Assembly: GCA_015065165.1 (NCBI GenBank)
Contig: SVQU01000018.1
Span: 1 to 36,395 of the forward strand
Origin: Oscillospiraceae bacterium
GTDB taxonomy: Bacteria > Bacillota > Clostridia > Oscillospirales > CAG-382
Length of the DNA: 36,395 nt
Reading direction: 5' to 3'
A program made the position numbers and the translations under genes. Numbering within the stretch: position 1 is the stretch's first letter; each line of letters begins with the position of its first letter. Under the pieces are notes generated by a model, which saw only the letters and a list, made by a program, of their open reading frames with translations, was not told the DNA's origin and ran no database searches. Positions 7,659 to 16,156 of the stretch are shown one piece after another.

Positions 7659-8249
7659 ATGTCTTTAGTGCCAATGGTTGTTGAACAAACCTCCCGTGGA
7701 GAACGTTCTTATGATATCTTTTCCCGTTTGTTAAACGACCGTATAGTTTTCATTGGCGAGCCTATTACCGATACTGTGGCATCTCTTGTGGTAGCGCAAT
7801 TGCTCTATCTCGAAAGTCAGGACCCTGAAAAAGAAATTTCTTTGTATATTAATTCTCCCGGCGGTTCTATCAGTGCAGGTATGGCTATATACGATACAAT
7901 GAACTACATCAAATGTCCCGTTAGCACTATATGCATTGGTATGTGCGCAAGTATGGCGGCGGTTTTGCTTGCTTGCGGCGATAAAGGCAGAAGAATTGCG
8001 TTGCCCCATTCGAAAATTATGATTCATCAACCGCTTATCAACGGTCATTTTCAGGACCAGACTACAAACCTCGAAATAGAAGCTGCTGAGATGCAGCGTA
8101 TTCGCACTATGATGAACGAAATTCTTGCCGATGCAACAGGTAAGGATATTGCCACCATAGAAAAGGATACCGACAGAAATAATTATATGGATGCGGTATC
8201 TGCAAAGGAATACGGGCTTGTTGATAAAGTGCTCGGGAAGAGAGAATAA
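7659..8249 (+). CDS. clpP: ATP-dependent Clp protease proteolytic subunit
   Basis: This 196-aa serine peptidase forms the double-heptamer chamber that degrades substrates fed by ClpX or other Clp ATPases. The catalytic triad is complete: Ser98 in GMCASMAA, His123 in KIMIHQPL and Asp172 in [10 protein letters not shown], at the expected positions. The N-terminal [25 protein letters not shown] matches the family axial loops. An AAAGG site precedes the ATG, 21 bases after tig. Only one clpP is seen in this window. It is co-transcribed with clpX. Confidence 0.98.
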   Translation: MSLVPMVVEQTSRGERSYDIFSRLLNDRIVFIGEPITDTVASLVVAQLLYLESQDPEKEISLYINSPGGSISAGMAIYDTMNYIKCPVSTICIGMCASMAAVLLACGDKGRRIALPHSKIMIHQPLINGHFQDQTTNLEIEAAEMQRIRTMMNEILADATGKDIATIEKDTDRNNYMDAVSAKEYGLVDKVLGKRE

Positions 8250-8257
8250 ACTTTTAT

Positions 8258-9481
8258 ATGGCTGATAAAAAGACTATTTGCGGTTTCTGCGGCAGACCTT
8301 CTTCTCGCGTAACCACTCTTTATATAGAAGGCAACCATATCGATTTTTGCGATGAATGTCTTCATTTGTGTTGCGAGATATCCGAAGAATATAACGCTTC
8401 TTTAGAACCTGTCGAGGAAGTCAAGGAAGAAAACAACGCTTTGATAAAGTTGCCAAAGCCTACCGAAATCAAAGCAGAACTGGATAAATACGTTATTGGT
8501 CAGGATGATGCGAAAATCACCCTTTCTGTGGCTATTTACAATCACTATAAACGTATTAACTCTGTTTTGGAAAAAGGTAACGAAGGTGATGACGTTGAGC
8601 TTAGCAAATGTAACGTTTTGCTCTTGGGGCCTACCGGTGTAGGTAAAACCCTTTTGGCACAAACACTTGCAAAAATGCTTGACGTGCCCTTTGCTATTGC
8701 CGATGCAACGACCTTAACCGAGGCAGGTTACGTTGGCGAAGATGTAGAAAACATCCTTTTAAGACTAATTCAAGCTGCGGATTTCGATGTAAAGAAAGCC
8801 GAAAGGGGAATTATTTATATCGACGAAATCGATAAAATCTCCCGTAAAAGCGAGAATAGGTCCATAACCCGCGACGTTTCGGGCGAGGGCGTACAGCAGG
8901 CACTTTTGAAAATCGTTGAAGGTACAATTTCTAACGTACCTCCTCAGGGCGGAAGAAAGCACCCAAATCAGGAGTTTATACAGATCGACACCTCTAACAT
9001 TTTGTTCATATGCGGCGGTGCATTTGACGGTTTAGCAGATATTGTTGGTAACCGTCTTGGCCGTCAGTCTGTTGGCTACAATTCCAAAGTGGTTTCGGCA
9101 GAGGAGCGTAGCAAAGGCGGCGATTTTTCTAACGTAACTCAGCAGGATATAGTTAAATATGGTCTTATTCCTGAGCTTGTGGGAAGAATTCCTGTAATTA
9201 CAACCTTGCGTCCGTTAGATAAGGATGCTCTTGTCAGCATCTTGAAGACACCTAAAAACGCATTGCTTAAGCAGTATCAAAAGCTATTTGCTTATGATGG
9301 GGTTGAATTAGTGTTTGAGGATGGCGCAATCGAGGCAATTGCCGAAAAGGCATACAACCTTAAAACAGGCGCAAGAGGCTTGCGCGCTATAACCGAAGGA
9401 ATTATGACAAAGTTTATGTATGAGGTTCCTTCTGATAAAAGCATCAAAAAACTTGTTATAACTAAAGAAATGATTAATTAA
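8258..9481 (+). CDS. clpX: Clp protease ATPase subunit ClpX
   Basis: This 407-aa AAA+ unfoldase recognises tagged substrates and threads them into ClpP. The N-terminal zinc domain has paired cysteines CGFC (8, 11) and CDEC (31, 34). Walker A GPTGVGKT is at 124-131 and Walker B IIYIDEID at 185-192, followed by sensor and pore motifs including GYVGEDVE (pore 1) and [14 protein letters not shown] (pore 2). The C-terminal ARGLRAI motif (sensor 2) is present. Length is typical. It begins 8 bases after clpP with a poor ribosome site, suggesting translational coupling. Confidence 0.98.
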   Translation: MADKKTICGFCGRPSSRVTTLYIEGNHIDFCDECLHLCCEISEEYNASLEPVEEVKEENNALIKLPKPTEIKAELDKYVIGQDDAKITLSVAIYNHYKRINSVLEKGNEGDDVELSKCNVLLLGPTGVGKTLLAQTLAKMLDVPFAIADATTLTEAGYVGEDVENILLRLIQAADFDVKKAERGIIYIDEIDKISRKSENRSITRDVSGEGVQQALLKIVEGTISNVPPQGGRKHPNQEFIQIDTSNILFICGGAFDGLADIVGNRLGRQSVGYNSKVVSAEERSKGGDFSNVTQQDIVKYGLIPELVGRIPVITTLRPLDKDALVSILKTPKNALLKQYQKLFAYDGVELVFEDGAIEAIAEKAYNLKTGARGLRAITEGIMTKFMYEVPSDKSIKKLVITKEMIN

Positions 9482-9506
9482 GAATAATCAATTTAAGGAG
9501 TTTATT

Positions 9507-10400
9507 ATGACAGCAATTATCCTTGCTGCCGGTCTTGGCAGCAGATATGGCGGATTAAAACAGCTTGATCCGGTTGGTCCTAACGGCGAATTTATCATTG
9601 ACTATTCTGTTTACGATTGTATACGTGCCGGTTTCGACAGAATAGTATTCATAATCAAGGAAGAAAACCTTGAGGTATTTGAAGAAACTATTGGTTCTCG
9701 TATTAAAGGCGACGTTAAAATCGAATACGCATTCCAAAATATGAATGACCTTCCCGATGGTTTTTCTTGCCCTGTTGACAGAGCAAAACCTTGGGGTACT
9801 GCTCACGCTTTGCGTGCTTGCAGAAATATTGTTGACGATAAGTTTGTTATTTTCAATGCTGACGATTTTTACGGTAGAGAAAGCTTTGAAAATATGTTCA
9901 AAAGCCTTGATGCGGTTGATTCCAAAACCTATTCTATGCCCGGATATACCCTTGCAAACACCCTTTCTGATAACGGACACGTTGCAAGAGGTGTATGCGT
10001 TACCGAAAACGGTATGATTAAGCATATCCGCGAAATTAAGCAGATTATGCGTATTGATGGTATTGTTAAATATGAAGATAACGGCGAATGGAAGGAAATT
10101 GACGAAAATTCTCCTGTATCTATGAATTTCTGGGGTTTTACTCCCGATATTTTCCAATATTTGGAAGATGAATTTGCAGAATTTCTCAAGAACCCCGACA
10201 CCAATCTTCTAAAAGATGAATTTTACATCCCCAGTGTAATCGATAACGGCGTTAGCGCAGGAGATTTCCAGTGCAAGGTTATTGATACACCTGCAAAATG
10301 GATGGGTGTAACATATCGCACCGACAAACCTGCGTTTTTAGATTTTCTTAATGCTAAGATCGCCGCAGGTGAATATCCCGAGAATCTTTGGGGTGTTTAA
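9507..10400 (+). CDS. nucleotidyltransferase (sugar-phosphate NTP-transferase family)
   Basis: This 297-aa protein resembles NDP-sugar pyrophosphorylases. It opens TAIILAAGLGSRYGGLKQL, the glycine-rich nucleotide-binding loop with its Arg and Lys, and has a metal-binding-type FNADDFYG segment plus PWGTAHALRACR. It lacks the C-terminal beta-helix of the larger pyrophosphorylases and could alternatively be a choline- or sugar-phosphate nucleotidyltransferase. An AAGGAG site lies before the ATG, 25 bases after clpX, so it is probably read through from the clp promoter, and a terminator follows. The link with Clp function is likely positional only. The substrate is unassigned. Confidence 0.85.
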   Translation: MTAIILAAGLGSRYGGLKQLDPVGPNGEFIIDYSVYDCIRAGFDRIVFIIKEENLEVFEETIGSRIKGDVKIEYAFQNMNDLPDGFSCPVDRAKPWGTAHALRACRNIVDDKFVIFNADDFYGRESFENMFKSLDAVDSKTYSMPGYTLANTLSDNGHVARGVCVTENGMIKHIREIKQIMRIDGIVKYEDNGEWKEIDENSPVSMNFWGFTPDIFQYLEDEFAEFLKNPDTNLLKDEFYIPSVIDNGVSAGDFQCKVIDTPAKWMGVTYRTDKPAFLDFLNAKIAAGEYPENLWGV

Positions 10401-10413
10401 TTAAATCAATAAT

Positions 10414-10450
10414 AAAAACCTCTGTTTTCGTGATGAAAACAGAGGTTTTT
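10414..10450. terminator. bidirectional terminator between nucleotidyltransferase and VanZ-like gene
   Basis: A perfect 16-bp stem (10414-10429 with 10435-10450) encloses loop GTGAT. It has A-rich and T-rich ends and separates two convergent transcription units. Its right end touches the stop codon of the minus-strand gene. Confidence 0.9.
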
Positions 10451-10995
10451 TATATAAATTCCAAGTCGTATAAATATGAGTTTATGAAGTGTTTGCGTAA
10501 TTGCAAAGACAACGTGCCTAAAAGTGCGCCGCAGGTATTGCAAATTATATCATCGGTTTGAAATATACCCAAGGCAAAAATATATTGGGAAGCTTCGATT
10601 AAGGAACTTAATATAAAAGCAAATATTAAAGTAAGAAAGGTTCGTTGTTTAATGCTGAAACGCCTTGTAATACAACTCGTAAGTGAAAGCCCAAAAGGTA
10701 CGAATAATGCCAGATTCATTAGCATGGTACGGTATATTTCAGGTTGCGTTTTTGCTTCTTTAAGGGAACGAAAGGGTATTAATGATATGCCTCGCGCTTC
10801 ATGACGGCCGTATACAGTGGCGTATAAAACCAAACAAAGCGAAAGCATAAGACAAACAACCGAGCATATTTTGAAAATTGTTGTCGTTATTTGTTGTCTT
10901 TCGGAAATTGCCATAATCTTAGACCAAAGCAATATGGCACAAATTATTCCAAAGCATACAAACCAAAACGGCAATACATAAAAAATATATAGCAT
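10450..10995 (-). CDS. VanZ-like family membrane protein
   Basis: This 181-aa polytopic protein has about five hydrophobic segments. Hallmarks of the VanZ/RDD-like fold are ISLIPFRSLKEAK after the second helix, LMNLALFVPFGLSL, and SSLIEASQYIFALGIFQTDDIICNTCGALLG, with the conserved E and D of the family. The best-known member gives low-level teicoplanin resistance, but most members are of unknown function, so no resistance role is claimed. It is the last gene of the minus-strand membrane-protein operon, 12 bases after the EpsG-like gene, with no clear ribosome site before its ATG. Confidence 0.88.
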   Translation of the reverse strand: MLYIFYVLPFWFVCFGIICAILLWSKIMAISERQQITTTIFKICSVVCLMLSLCLVLYATVYGRHEARGISLIPFRSLKEAKTQPEIYRTMLMNLALFVPFGLSLTSCITRRFSIKQRTFLTLIFAFILSSLIEASQYIFALGIFQTDDIICNTCGALLGTLSLQLRKHFINSYLYDLEFI

Positions 10996-11007
10996 GTTAA
11001 TTAACGT

Positions 11008-12117
11008 CTACGCTTGTAATGAATTAATAAATTGACCTAATGTAACGCTGGAATACTTGGCATCAAATCCAATTGAAAGATATGTAAAAAATGCAATGTA
11101 GCAAAGACCTACCACAAGGGACGCCATTTGTACGGAACGGTCATCAAAAATTTCATCAATAATCCAAGGCAACATAATTATCGAACCGATTTCAAAATAA
11201 CCCGAAAACCTACCAAATAAATTTGCACCGTTGAAAATCCCCATTAACATTATTAAAAAACTGATAATGCCCATATTTAAAAGTATACTTTTTTCTCTTG
11301 TATATTTCGTTTCAAGTTGTTTTTGAAAAATAAAGGATAGCAGCGGAGGTATACCGAAAACGGCAAGGCGCAACGGATTAATACCCAAATTATGCATCAA
11401 CCCTTCGGTATCAATTGATTTGCCCGTTTCTTCGGCTGCTGATAAAACTATATCCAAAGCCGATTGGAAAGAAAACAAAACCACTATAACACCGACAATT
11501 GTAACGTATGTAAATAATGACCAGGGTTTGTTCATAAATAACGGCAATATGGCGAAAAAGACCGCGTAAGTATGGAACAACATAGCGATGAACACTATAA
11601 TATAAAAAACGAGATACTTCTTTTTAAACAAAGCTCTAAGCGCATAGGTTAGAATTGCAATTGCCAAAGTCTGCTTCATGGCGCCCATTGTATCATAAAA
11701 CAAACCGATTGCAAAGAATATTACTAAGCTTAATGTAAAGTTTGTTGAGTATTTTTTTATGAATAAAATTAAGCTTGTGTTAGTGAAAAAGGATATGGTG
11801 AGTAAATATAAATGGTGATTATCCGAAATGCTGTGTCTGAAATAGCTTACAAAAGAATAAAACAGAGGATTGTCAACAAGATCGGGTGCTGTTTCTAGGT
11901 ACTGATCAACTGTAGATGCAATTTTGAAGTTTCTTATATACATGGAAGTATCATTGTAATTGTTTCTTAATCCTACGAAAAAACCTAAAATCAGAATTAT
12001 TGCGAATAAAGGAATATCGAAACGGTATTTTTCGGTTATCTGCACCGAAAAAAGCCTATTTTGGGAGCAATAGGCTAAAATTATACATATAAGGACAGTG
12101 GGCAATACTTCAAGCAT
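11008..12117 (-). CDS. EpsG family polysaccharide polymerase-like membrane protein
   Basis: This polytopic protein of 369 aa has about ten membrane helices. After the first helix it has the EpsG-type segment FFVGLRNNYNDTSMYIRNF, and later DTMGAMKQTLAIAILTYAL and FIAMLFHTYAVFFAILPLF, resembling the RQ.hA...A and FH-S motifs of EpsG/Wzy polymerases. I chose the ATG at 12117 rather than the TTG at 12183 because an AAGGAG ribosome site lies 8 bases before it. An internal promoter may serve it. EpsG-type proteins polymerise exopolysaccharide in the membrane. No other capsule genes are adjacent, so function here is inferred from family only. Confidence 0.8.
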   Translation of the reverse strand: MLEVLPTVLICIILAYCSQNRLFSVQITEKYRFDIPLFAIILILGFFVGLRNNYNDTSMYIRNFKIASTVDQYLETAPDLVDNPLFYSFVSYFRHSISDNHHLYLLTISFFTNTSLILFIKKYSTNFTLSLVIFFAIGLFYDTMGAMKQTLAIAILTYALRALFKKKYLVFYIIVFIAMLFHTYAVFFAILPLFMNKPWSLFTYVTIVGVIVVLFSFQSALDIVLSAAEETGKSIDTEGLMHNLGINPLRLAVFGIPPLLSFIFQKQLETKYTREKSILLNMGIISFLIMLMGIFNGANLFGRFSGYFEIGSIIMLPWIIDEIFDDRSVQMASLVVGLCYIAFFTYLSIGFDAKYSSVTLGQFINSLQA

Positions 12118-12154
12118 ATACCAAACTCCTTGATAAAAACCGTAATATAAGTAT

Positions 12155-12183
12155 TTTATAACACAAATACCTAAAAAAATCAA
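12155..12183 (-). promoter_or_regulatory. candidate internal promoter for the EpsG-VanZ pair
   Basis: On the minus strand TTGATT (12178-12183), 17 bases and TATAAA (12155-12160) lie in the 93-base gap before the EpsG-like start. Matches are moderate. Confidence 0.45.
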
Positions 12184-12210
12184 CAGTTATCCTTTATTGT
12201 TTATTCATAA

Positions 12211-12975
12211 TCACTTGCCGTGGAACTTCAATTTTCCGCACATTCCACCAATAATTAGGGGGATACTTAAATACACGGACATAACCAAGCACGTGTATAA
12301 TAACGGAATCGAATTATACATATTTTGTAAAAACTCAATGGGGATATTATACGGCTCACGCAAATTCATTAAATTGCAACCGAAGATGCAGTTTAACGCA
12401 ATTGCAGGAACAGAGAAACCAAAGATGAATGAATCATAGTATAAAAGGGTTGTTTTGTTAAGGCGTTTTTCTTTGTGAAGAAAAATGATTCCCGTAAATA
12501 TCATCAGCGAGTGAAAAAACAAACTATACAGCGAAAAGTAATGCCAAATAGGGAAGCTCATAAGTGAGGTTGTAGGAAAAATCAAAAAACCAACCCCTGC
12601 GATTACGCATCCGTAGGTGATATAAGCTTCACCTATACGCTTCGCACGATTTTTCCCAAAGCCTGCCATCCAGACCGCAAATATGAACAATCCGCAATAA
12701 GACAATGGAAACCACGCATCTAAATGAAAGTCCCCGTATATAAAGCTGTGGGATATTTTTAAAAGTTCTAAAACAGTTAAAACGATTGCGGAAGAACGCA
12801 ATAGGACGTTCATACGTTTTTCACTGTGGTTTCTGTGAAACAGTATTAATCCTATGGAAATTAAAGCAATACAAATAAATATTGCCGTGAAATGCGGTAA
12901 CGTGAACATTCCGCAAGGTTCAAACCTGCCGTTGGGGGCAAAAAAGTAAAAACCAAAATGATAATTAGTATTCAT
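12211..12975 (-). CDS. YwaF-like (TIGR02206 family) integral membrane protein
   Basis: This 254-aa protein has about seven hydrophobic segments. Family-like features are the N-terminal HFTAIFICIAL helix, the middle segment DAWFPLSYCGLFIFAVW (a conserved LP[LF]-x-C-type loop) and FPIWHYFSLYSLFFHSLMI. The family has no established biochemical role. It starts 6 bases after the DUF4317 stop with little ribosome site, so it is translated by coupling in the same operon. Assignment rests on overall pattern and is less secure than that of its neighbours. Confidence 0.7.
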   Translation of the reverse strand: MNTNYHFGFYFFAPNGRFEPCGMFTLPHFTAIFICIALISIGLILFHRNHSEKRMNVLLRSSAIVLTVLELLKISHSFIYGDFHLDAWFPLSYCGLFIFAVWMAGFGKNRAKRIGEAYITYGCVIAGVGFLIFPTTSLMSFPIWHYFSLYSLFFHSLMIFTGIIFLHKEKRLNKTTLLYYDSFIFGFSVPAIALNCIFGCNLMNLREPYNIPIEFLQNMYNSIPLLYTCLVMSVYLSIPLIIGGMCGKLKFHGK

Positions 12976-12981
12976 ATAACA

Positions 12982-14106
12982 CTAGTTGATATTTATTCTT
13001 ACGCCGTTAACTTCTATATCGCTGTCGGCGCGAATTAAAATATATTTTGTGCCGTCAATAATTCTCGTAGAAACCAAATCGCTGTTTTCGGGGTTAACTT
13101 TAAGGGTTACGCCCTCGGTTTTTACTTCGAATTTTTTAATGTCGGTTATGTTTGCGGGAGGTATAGAAACGTTTTCTCCGAAATCCTCTTTGATTCTTTC
13201 GGAAAATGCATTAACAGTCTCTTCGTCTGCACCGCCAAAACGTAAAAGCGTTGACATATCATTGGCGGAAAGCATTAGCGGCTCGTCCTCTTTGTTGTTT
13301 TTGTGGTCGGCAGTTAGCTCGGTTAATTGACCGTGAAGCGATTGCATAAAACCCATATCGCAATTATCGGCAACAGTGTTGTTTAAAATGCTTGCGATGC
13401 TTTCTACCTGCTCGGATGCGGGCATAGGCATAGAAACGTTAAAAATTGTTCTTGTGAATTCCTCGTGTGATGCCGAGATGTCGTGGGTGTAATATAATGC
13501 TTCGTAAATGTTGGCTCCGCCCGTTTGATATGCAGGGAACATAAAACCTACTGTAGGAGAACCGACAATAGAATCACGTATTATGTTCTTGAATTTGTTT
13601 TCTGAAAGACTGTATCCGAGCGTAGGTTTTGCCATTTTTATGGGACAAATCGCGCAAACTATATAAGAAAAAGTTTCGGTGGATTCGTTCTTCTCACCGT
13701 CTTCACCGTATGTAAAAATGTCGTATTTATCGTTGGCTAAAAGAATCATATAGCTACCGTCGATATCCAACGAAGCAACTGTTTTTTCAAAGAAAAGCTT
13801 AACCGCGTTGTCATCCGAAAGGGAAGAAGTGCGCAAATCCGAAAGCAATTTATGTTCTTCGCTTTCTAAAACCTGTTGATTGGAAAAAGATATATCTATA
13901 AGGTTTCTGCCGATGCTACCGGAAAAGGTCTTTCTTAAGTGAGATAAAACCTCTTCGGATTCATCGGTTGAAATCATACCGAAGTTTTGATTAAATTCCG
14001 AAATGATGGAATGGTTATCGTTTACGTAACAGCCGCGGATACGTCCGATGTTATTCTTCTCGGGACGCATTCTGCGGCGTATTTCTGCAATTTCACGTTC
14101 GTTCAT
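12982..14106 (-). CDS. DUF4317 domain-containing protein
   Basis: This 374-aa soluble protein belongs to a family found widely in Clostridia and with no assigned function. Its start MNEREIAEIRRRMRPEKNNI and the following RIRGCYVNDNHSIISEF are typical. It also has SYIVCAICPIKMAKPTLGYS, and FMFPAYQTGGANIYEALYYTHD in the middle. No signal peptide or membrane helix is visible. It heads an operon with three membrane proteins and has a near-consensus promoter. A regulatory or sensing role for the operon is speculation. Confidence 0.88.
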   Translation of the reverse strand: MNEREIAEIRRRMRPEKNNIGRIRGCYVNDNHSIISEFNQNFGMISTDESEEVLSHLRKTFSGSIGRNLIDISFSNQQVLESEEHKLLSDLRTSSLSDDNAVKLFFEKTVASLDIDGSYMILLANDKYDIFTYGEDGEKNESTETFSYIVCAICPIKMAKPTLGYSLSENKFKNIIRDSIVGSPTVGFMFPAYQTGGANIYEALYYTHDISASHEEFTRTIFNVSMPMPASEQVESIASILNNTVADNCDMGFMQSLHGQLTELTADHKNNKEDEPLMLSANDMSTLLRFGGADEETVNAFSERIKEDFGENVSIPPANITDIKKFEVKTEGVTLKVNPENSDLVSTRIIDGTKYILIRADSDIEVNGVRININ

Positions 14107-14147
14107 TATATATTACCTCGTGTTCGTACAAAATAGTTTCTTAATAT

Positions 14148-14176
14148 ATAATAACTCTATATTAATTTACTGTCAA
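14148..14176 (-). promoter_or_regulatory. promoter of the DUF4317 operon
   Basis: On the minus strand a perfect TTGACA (14171-14176), 17 bases and TATTAT (14148-14153) lie about 40 bases before the DUF4317 start. Confidence 0.75.
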
Positions 14177-14223
14177 CTCGATAAAAGTAAATTTTTAAAA
14201 CATTCTAATAAAATTTTACGTTA

Positions 14224-14247
14224 ATAATATTTCCTCGGAAATATTAT
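14224..14247. repeat. 24-bp near-perfect palindrome in the DUF4317/hisZ intergenic region
   Basis: ATAATATTTCC (14224-14234) and GGAAATATTAT (14237-14247) form a perfect 11-bp inverted repeat around TC. With only two central bases it is more like a dimeric protein-binding site than an RNA hairpin, and it lacks a T-tract. It lies about 50 bases upstream of the DUF4317 -35 box. The rest of the 300-base gap holds two promoters and the operator-like sites listed separately. Confidence 0.5.
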
Positions 14248-14293
14248 CTTTGATTTTTCCCTGACCAATTGATGCTATTTGTGTAAAATGTAT

Positions 14294-14384
14294 AACAAAT
14301 ATTTGTTTTTTTGGAGTAAATTATTCAAAAAACTTTACTCTTTTACTTGACTAAAGTTAATAGTTGTGATACAATGACTTTAGT
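14294..14384 (+). promoter_or_regulatory. cluster of operator-like inverted repeats upstream of hisZ
   Basis: AACAAAT/ATTTGTT (14294-14307) is a perfect 14-bp palindrome. GAGTAAA (14314-14320) pairs with TTTACTC (14334-14340). ACTAAAGT (14350-14357) pairs with ACTTTAGT (14377-14384), straddling the -35 and -10 boxes. ACTTTACT (14332-14339) is a 7-of-8 match to the last pair. Related half-sites thus begin near 14314, 14332 and 14350, 18 bases apart. A repressor bound at the last pair would cover the his promoter. A TrpR-family regulator such as YerC/HisR is a candidate, but I cannot match a motif. Confidence 0.55.
14347..14375 (+). promoter_or_regulatory. histidine operon promoter
   Basis: TTGACT (14347-14352), 17 bases and TACAAT (14370-14375). 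Expected transcription start is near 14382, so the leader before the hisZ ATG (14407) is only about 25 bases, too short for a T-box or peptide attenuator. Confidence 0.78.
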
Positions 14385-14406
14385 ATAAAAATTATAGGTG
14401 AATAAG

Positions 14407-15522
14407 ATGAATTCAAATGTAAATGCTGTACGTGGTGAAGACGATTTGGTGCTTGGATTAATGCGCCTGTATGAGAACTACGGTTATAAAAAATTCAAAA
14501 TGAGAAAATTCGAGAAATACGATTTATATCTCGAAAATAAATCCTTTTTGCGCAATGCAAATATCATTACCGTTACTGATCCTGCGGGGCACTTGCTTGC
14601 TTTAAAACCCGATATCACCTTGTCGATAGTTAAAAACGTTCTTGCCGCCTCTCTTCCTCAAAAATTGTATTATAGCGAGAACATATATTTGGGCGATAGA
14701 AACGCAGGCGAAATTAAAGAAACTACCCAAGTTGGTCTTGAATATATCGGCGATTTGGACGTTCGCGCTTTAGCCGAAATTCTGTTGCTTGCGGCTGAAA
14801 GCTTAGAACGAACAGGCGGTAATTATCGTATTGCTATTTCTCATATGGGTATAGTATCCGAAATATTAGATTCTCTTGACGTTAGTGAAGCTGTTAAGGA
14901 CAATATTTACCATCTTATTTCGGATAAAAATCTCCACGGAATTAAAGACATTTGTTTGTCTCTTTCTTTTAGCGAAGACGTAACAAACCGTATCTGCGGT
15001 TTAGTTACCGTTGGCGGTGAATTTGCATCTGCCATTAAATCGGCAGAATCTTTGGTTAGCGGTGAAGTATCATCCGCAAGCTTAAAAGAACTTTCTGCGT
15101 TGTCTGAAATTATTACAACGTTTGGTTTGGCTGATAAATTTGTTCTTGATTTCTCGGTGATGAACGACGTTAGCTATTATAACGGTCTTTTGTTCCAAGG
15201 TTTTATCAGCGGGGTTCCCAAGGCTGTGCTTTCGGGCGGACGTTATGATAATTTGGTTCGCCGTTTCGGTTGCGAAACCTCTGCGGCAGGCTTTGCGGTT
15301 TCCATTGACCCTATTAAGGAATTTCAATATTCGGAACCCGAATTTGATTATGACGTGCTTTTGCTTTATGCAGAGGATTGCGATCCTGCAAAGATATTAA
15401 AACTTCAAACCGAAATTTCTGAAGGCGGAGAAAGCTGTATAGCTGTTTCCTCCGAGCCCGAATGGCTTAGGTACAGAAGACGTATTATTGTTTCATCCGA
15501 TGGGAGTATGAAAAATGAATGA
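14407..15522 (+). CDS. hisZ: ATP phosphoribosyltransferase regulatory subunit
   Basis: HisZ is a class II aminoacyl-tRNA synthetase paralogue that complexes with short-form HisG and confers histidine feedback control. The protein (371 aa) shows the HisRS-like motif-2-type region ALKPDITLSIVKNVL, then YYSENIYLGDRNAGEIKETTQVGLEYIG, and the late AVLSGGRYDNLVRRFG motif. I chose the ATG at 14407: AGGTGA at 14396-14401 is 5 bases before it, while the in-frame GTG at 14398 overlaps that ribosome site. It is the first gene of the operon and overlaps hisG by 8 bases. A HisZ is expected because HisG is the short form. Confidence 0.93.
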   Translation: MNSNVNAVRGEDDLVLGLMRLYENYGYKKFKMRKFEKYDLYLENKSFLRNANIITVTDPAGHLLALKPDITLSIVKNVLAASLPQKLYYSENIYLGDRNAGEIKETTQVGLEYIGDLDVRALAEILLLAAESLERTGGNYRIAISHMGIVSEILDSLDVSEAVKDNIYHLISDKNLHGIKDICLSLSFSEDVTNRICGLVTVGGEFASAIKSAESLVSGEVSSASLKELSALSEIITTFGLADKFVLDFSVMNDVSYYNGLLFQGFISGVPKAVLSGGRYDNLVRRFGCETSAAGFAVSIDPIKEFQYSEPEFDYDVLLLYAEDCDPAKILKLQTEISEGGESCIAVSSEPEWLRYRRRIIVSSDGSMKNE

Positions 15523-16156
15523 TTATTTAAATATTGCGCTTCCCAAAGGAAGGCTTGGCGAAAAGGTATATTCGCTTTTTGAATCGATTGGATACGGCTG
15601 TCCCGAGCTTTTGGATGGCGGCAGAAAGCTTATTTTCGAAAATGCCGAAAATAAAGTGAGATATTTCTGGGCAAAACCCTCGGATGTGGCAATATACGTC
15701 GAACGCGGCGCGGCAGATATCGGCGTTGTGGGTAAGGATATTTTACTTGAATATTCTCCCGACGTATACGAGCTTTGCGATTTAGGCTTCGGTAAATGTA
15801 AAATGGCTGTTGCGGGTAAAAAAGGCTTAAGATTGCCCACTGACAGAACTTTGCGCGTTGCTACAAAGTTTTCTCATATCGCTTGGGATTATTATTCTAA
15901 GCAGTCGAGAGATATAGAAATTATCAAGCTTAACGGTTCTATAGAAATTGCACCTTTGCTCGATTTAAGCGACGTTATCGTTGATATTGTTGAAACAGGC
16001 GCCACTTTAAGAGAAAACGGCCTGGTTCCATTTGAAACTATTTGTGATATAAGTGCACGCTTGGTTGCTAATAAAGCGGCTTATAAATTCAAATCCGAAA
16101 GTATCGATCGTCTTTTAAAATATACAACCGAGTTTGTTTCGGAGAACACGAAATGA
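15515..16156 (+). CDS. hisG: ATP phosphoribosyltransferase catalytic subunit, short form
   Basis: HisG condenses ATP with PRPP, the first step of histidine synthesis. At 213 aa it lacks the C-terminal regulatory ACT-like domain of long HisG, so it needs HisZ. Landmarks are IALPKGRLGEKVYSLF at the start, AAPRS-equivalent RGAADIGVVGKDIL, and the PRPP-binding segment DVIVDIVETGATLRENGL near residues 152-169. A GGGAG ribosome site lies within the end of hisZ. It overlaps hisD by 4 bases (ATGA). Confidence 0.97.
   Translation: MNDYLNIALPKGRLGEKVYSLFESIGYGCPELLDGGRKLIFENAENKVRYFWAKPSDVAIYVERGAADIGVVGKDILLEYSPDVYELCDLGFGKCKMAVAGKKGLRLPTDRTLRVATKFSHIAWDYYSKQSRDIEIIKLNGSIEIAPLLDLSDVIVDIVETGATLRENGLVPFETICDISARLVANKAAYKFKSESIDRLLKYTTEFVSENTK

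Noticed and set aside
10450..10995. Glycopeptide resistance role for the VanZ-like protein
   Set aside because: No vanH, vanA or vanX-type genes are nearby, and most VanZ-like proteins have no resistance function.
12118..12183. TTG start for the EpsG-like gene at 12183
   Set aside because: It overlaps a candidate -35 box and has no ribosome site, while the ATG at 12117 has AAGGAG at 8 bases.
14376..14406. T-box or histidine leader-peptide attenuator ahead of hisZ
   Set aside because: Only about 25 bases separate the promoter from the start codon, with no room for either structure.
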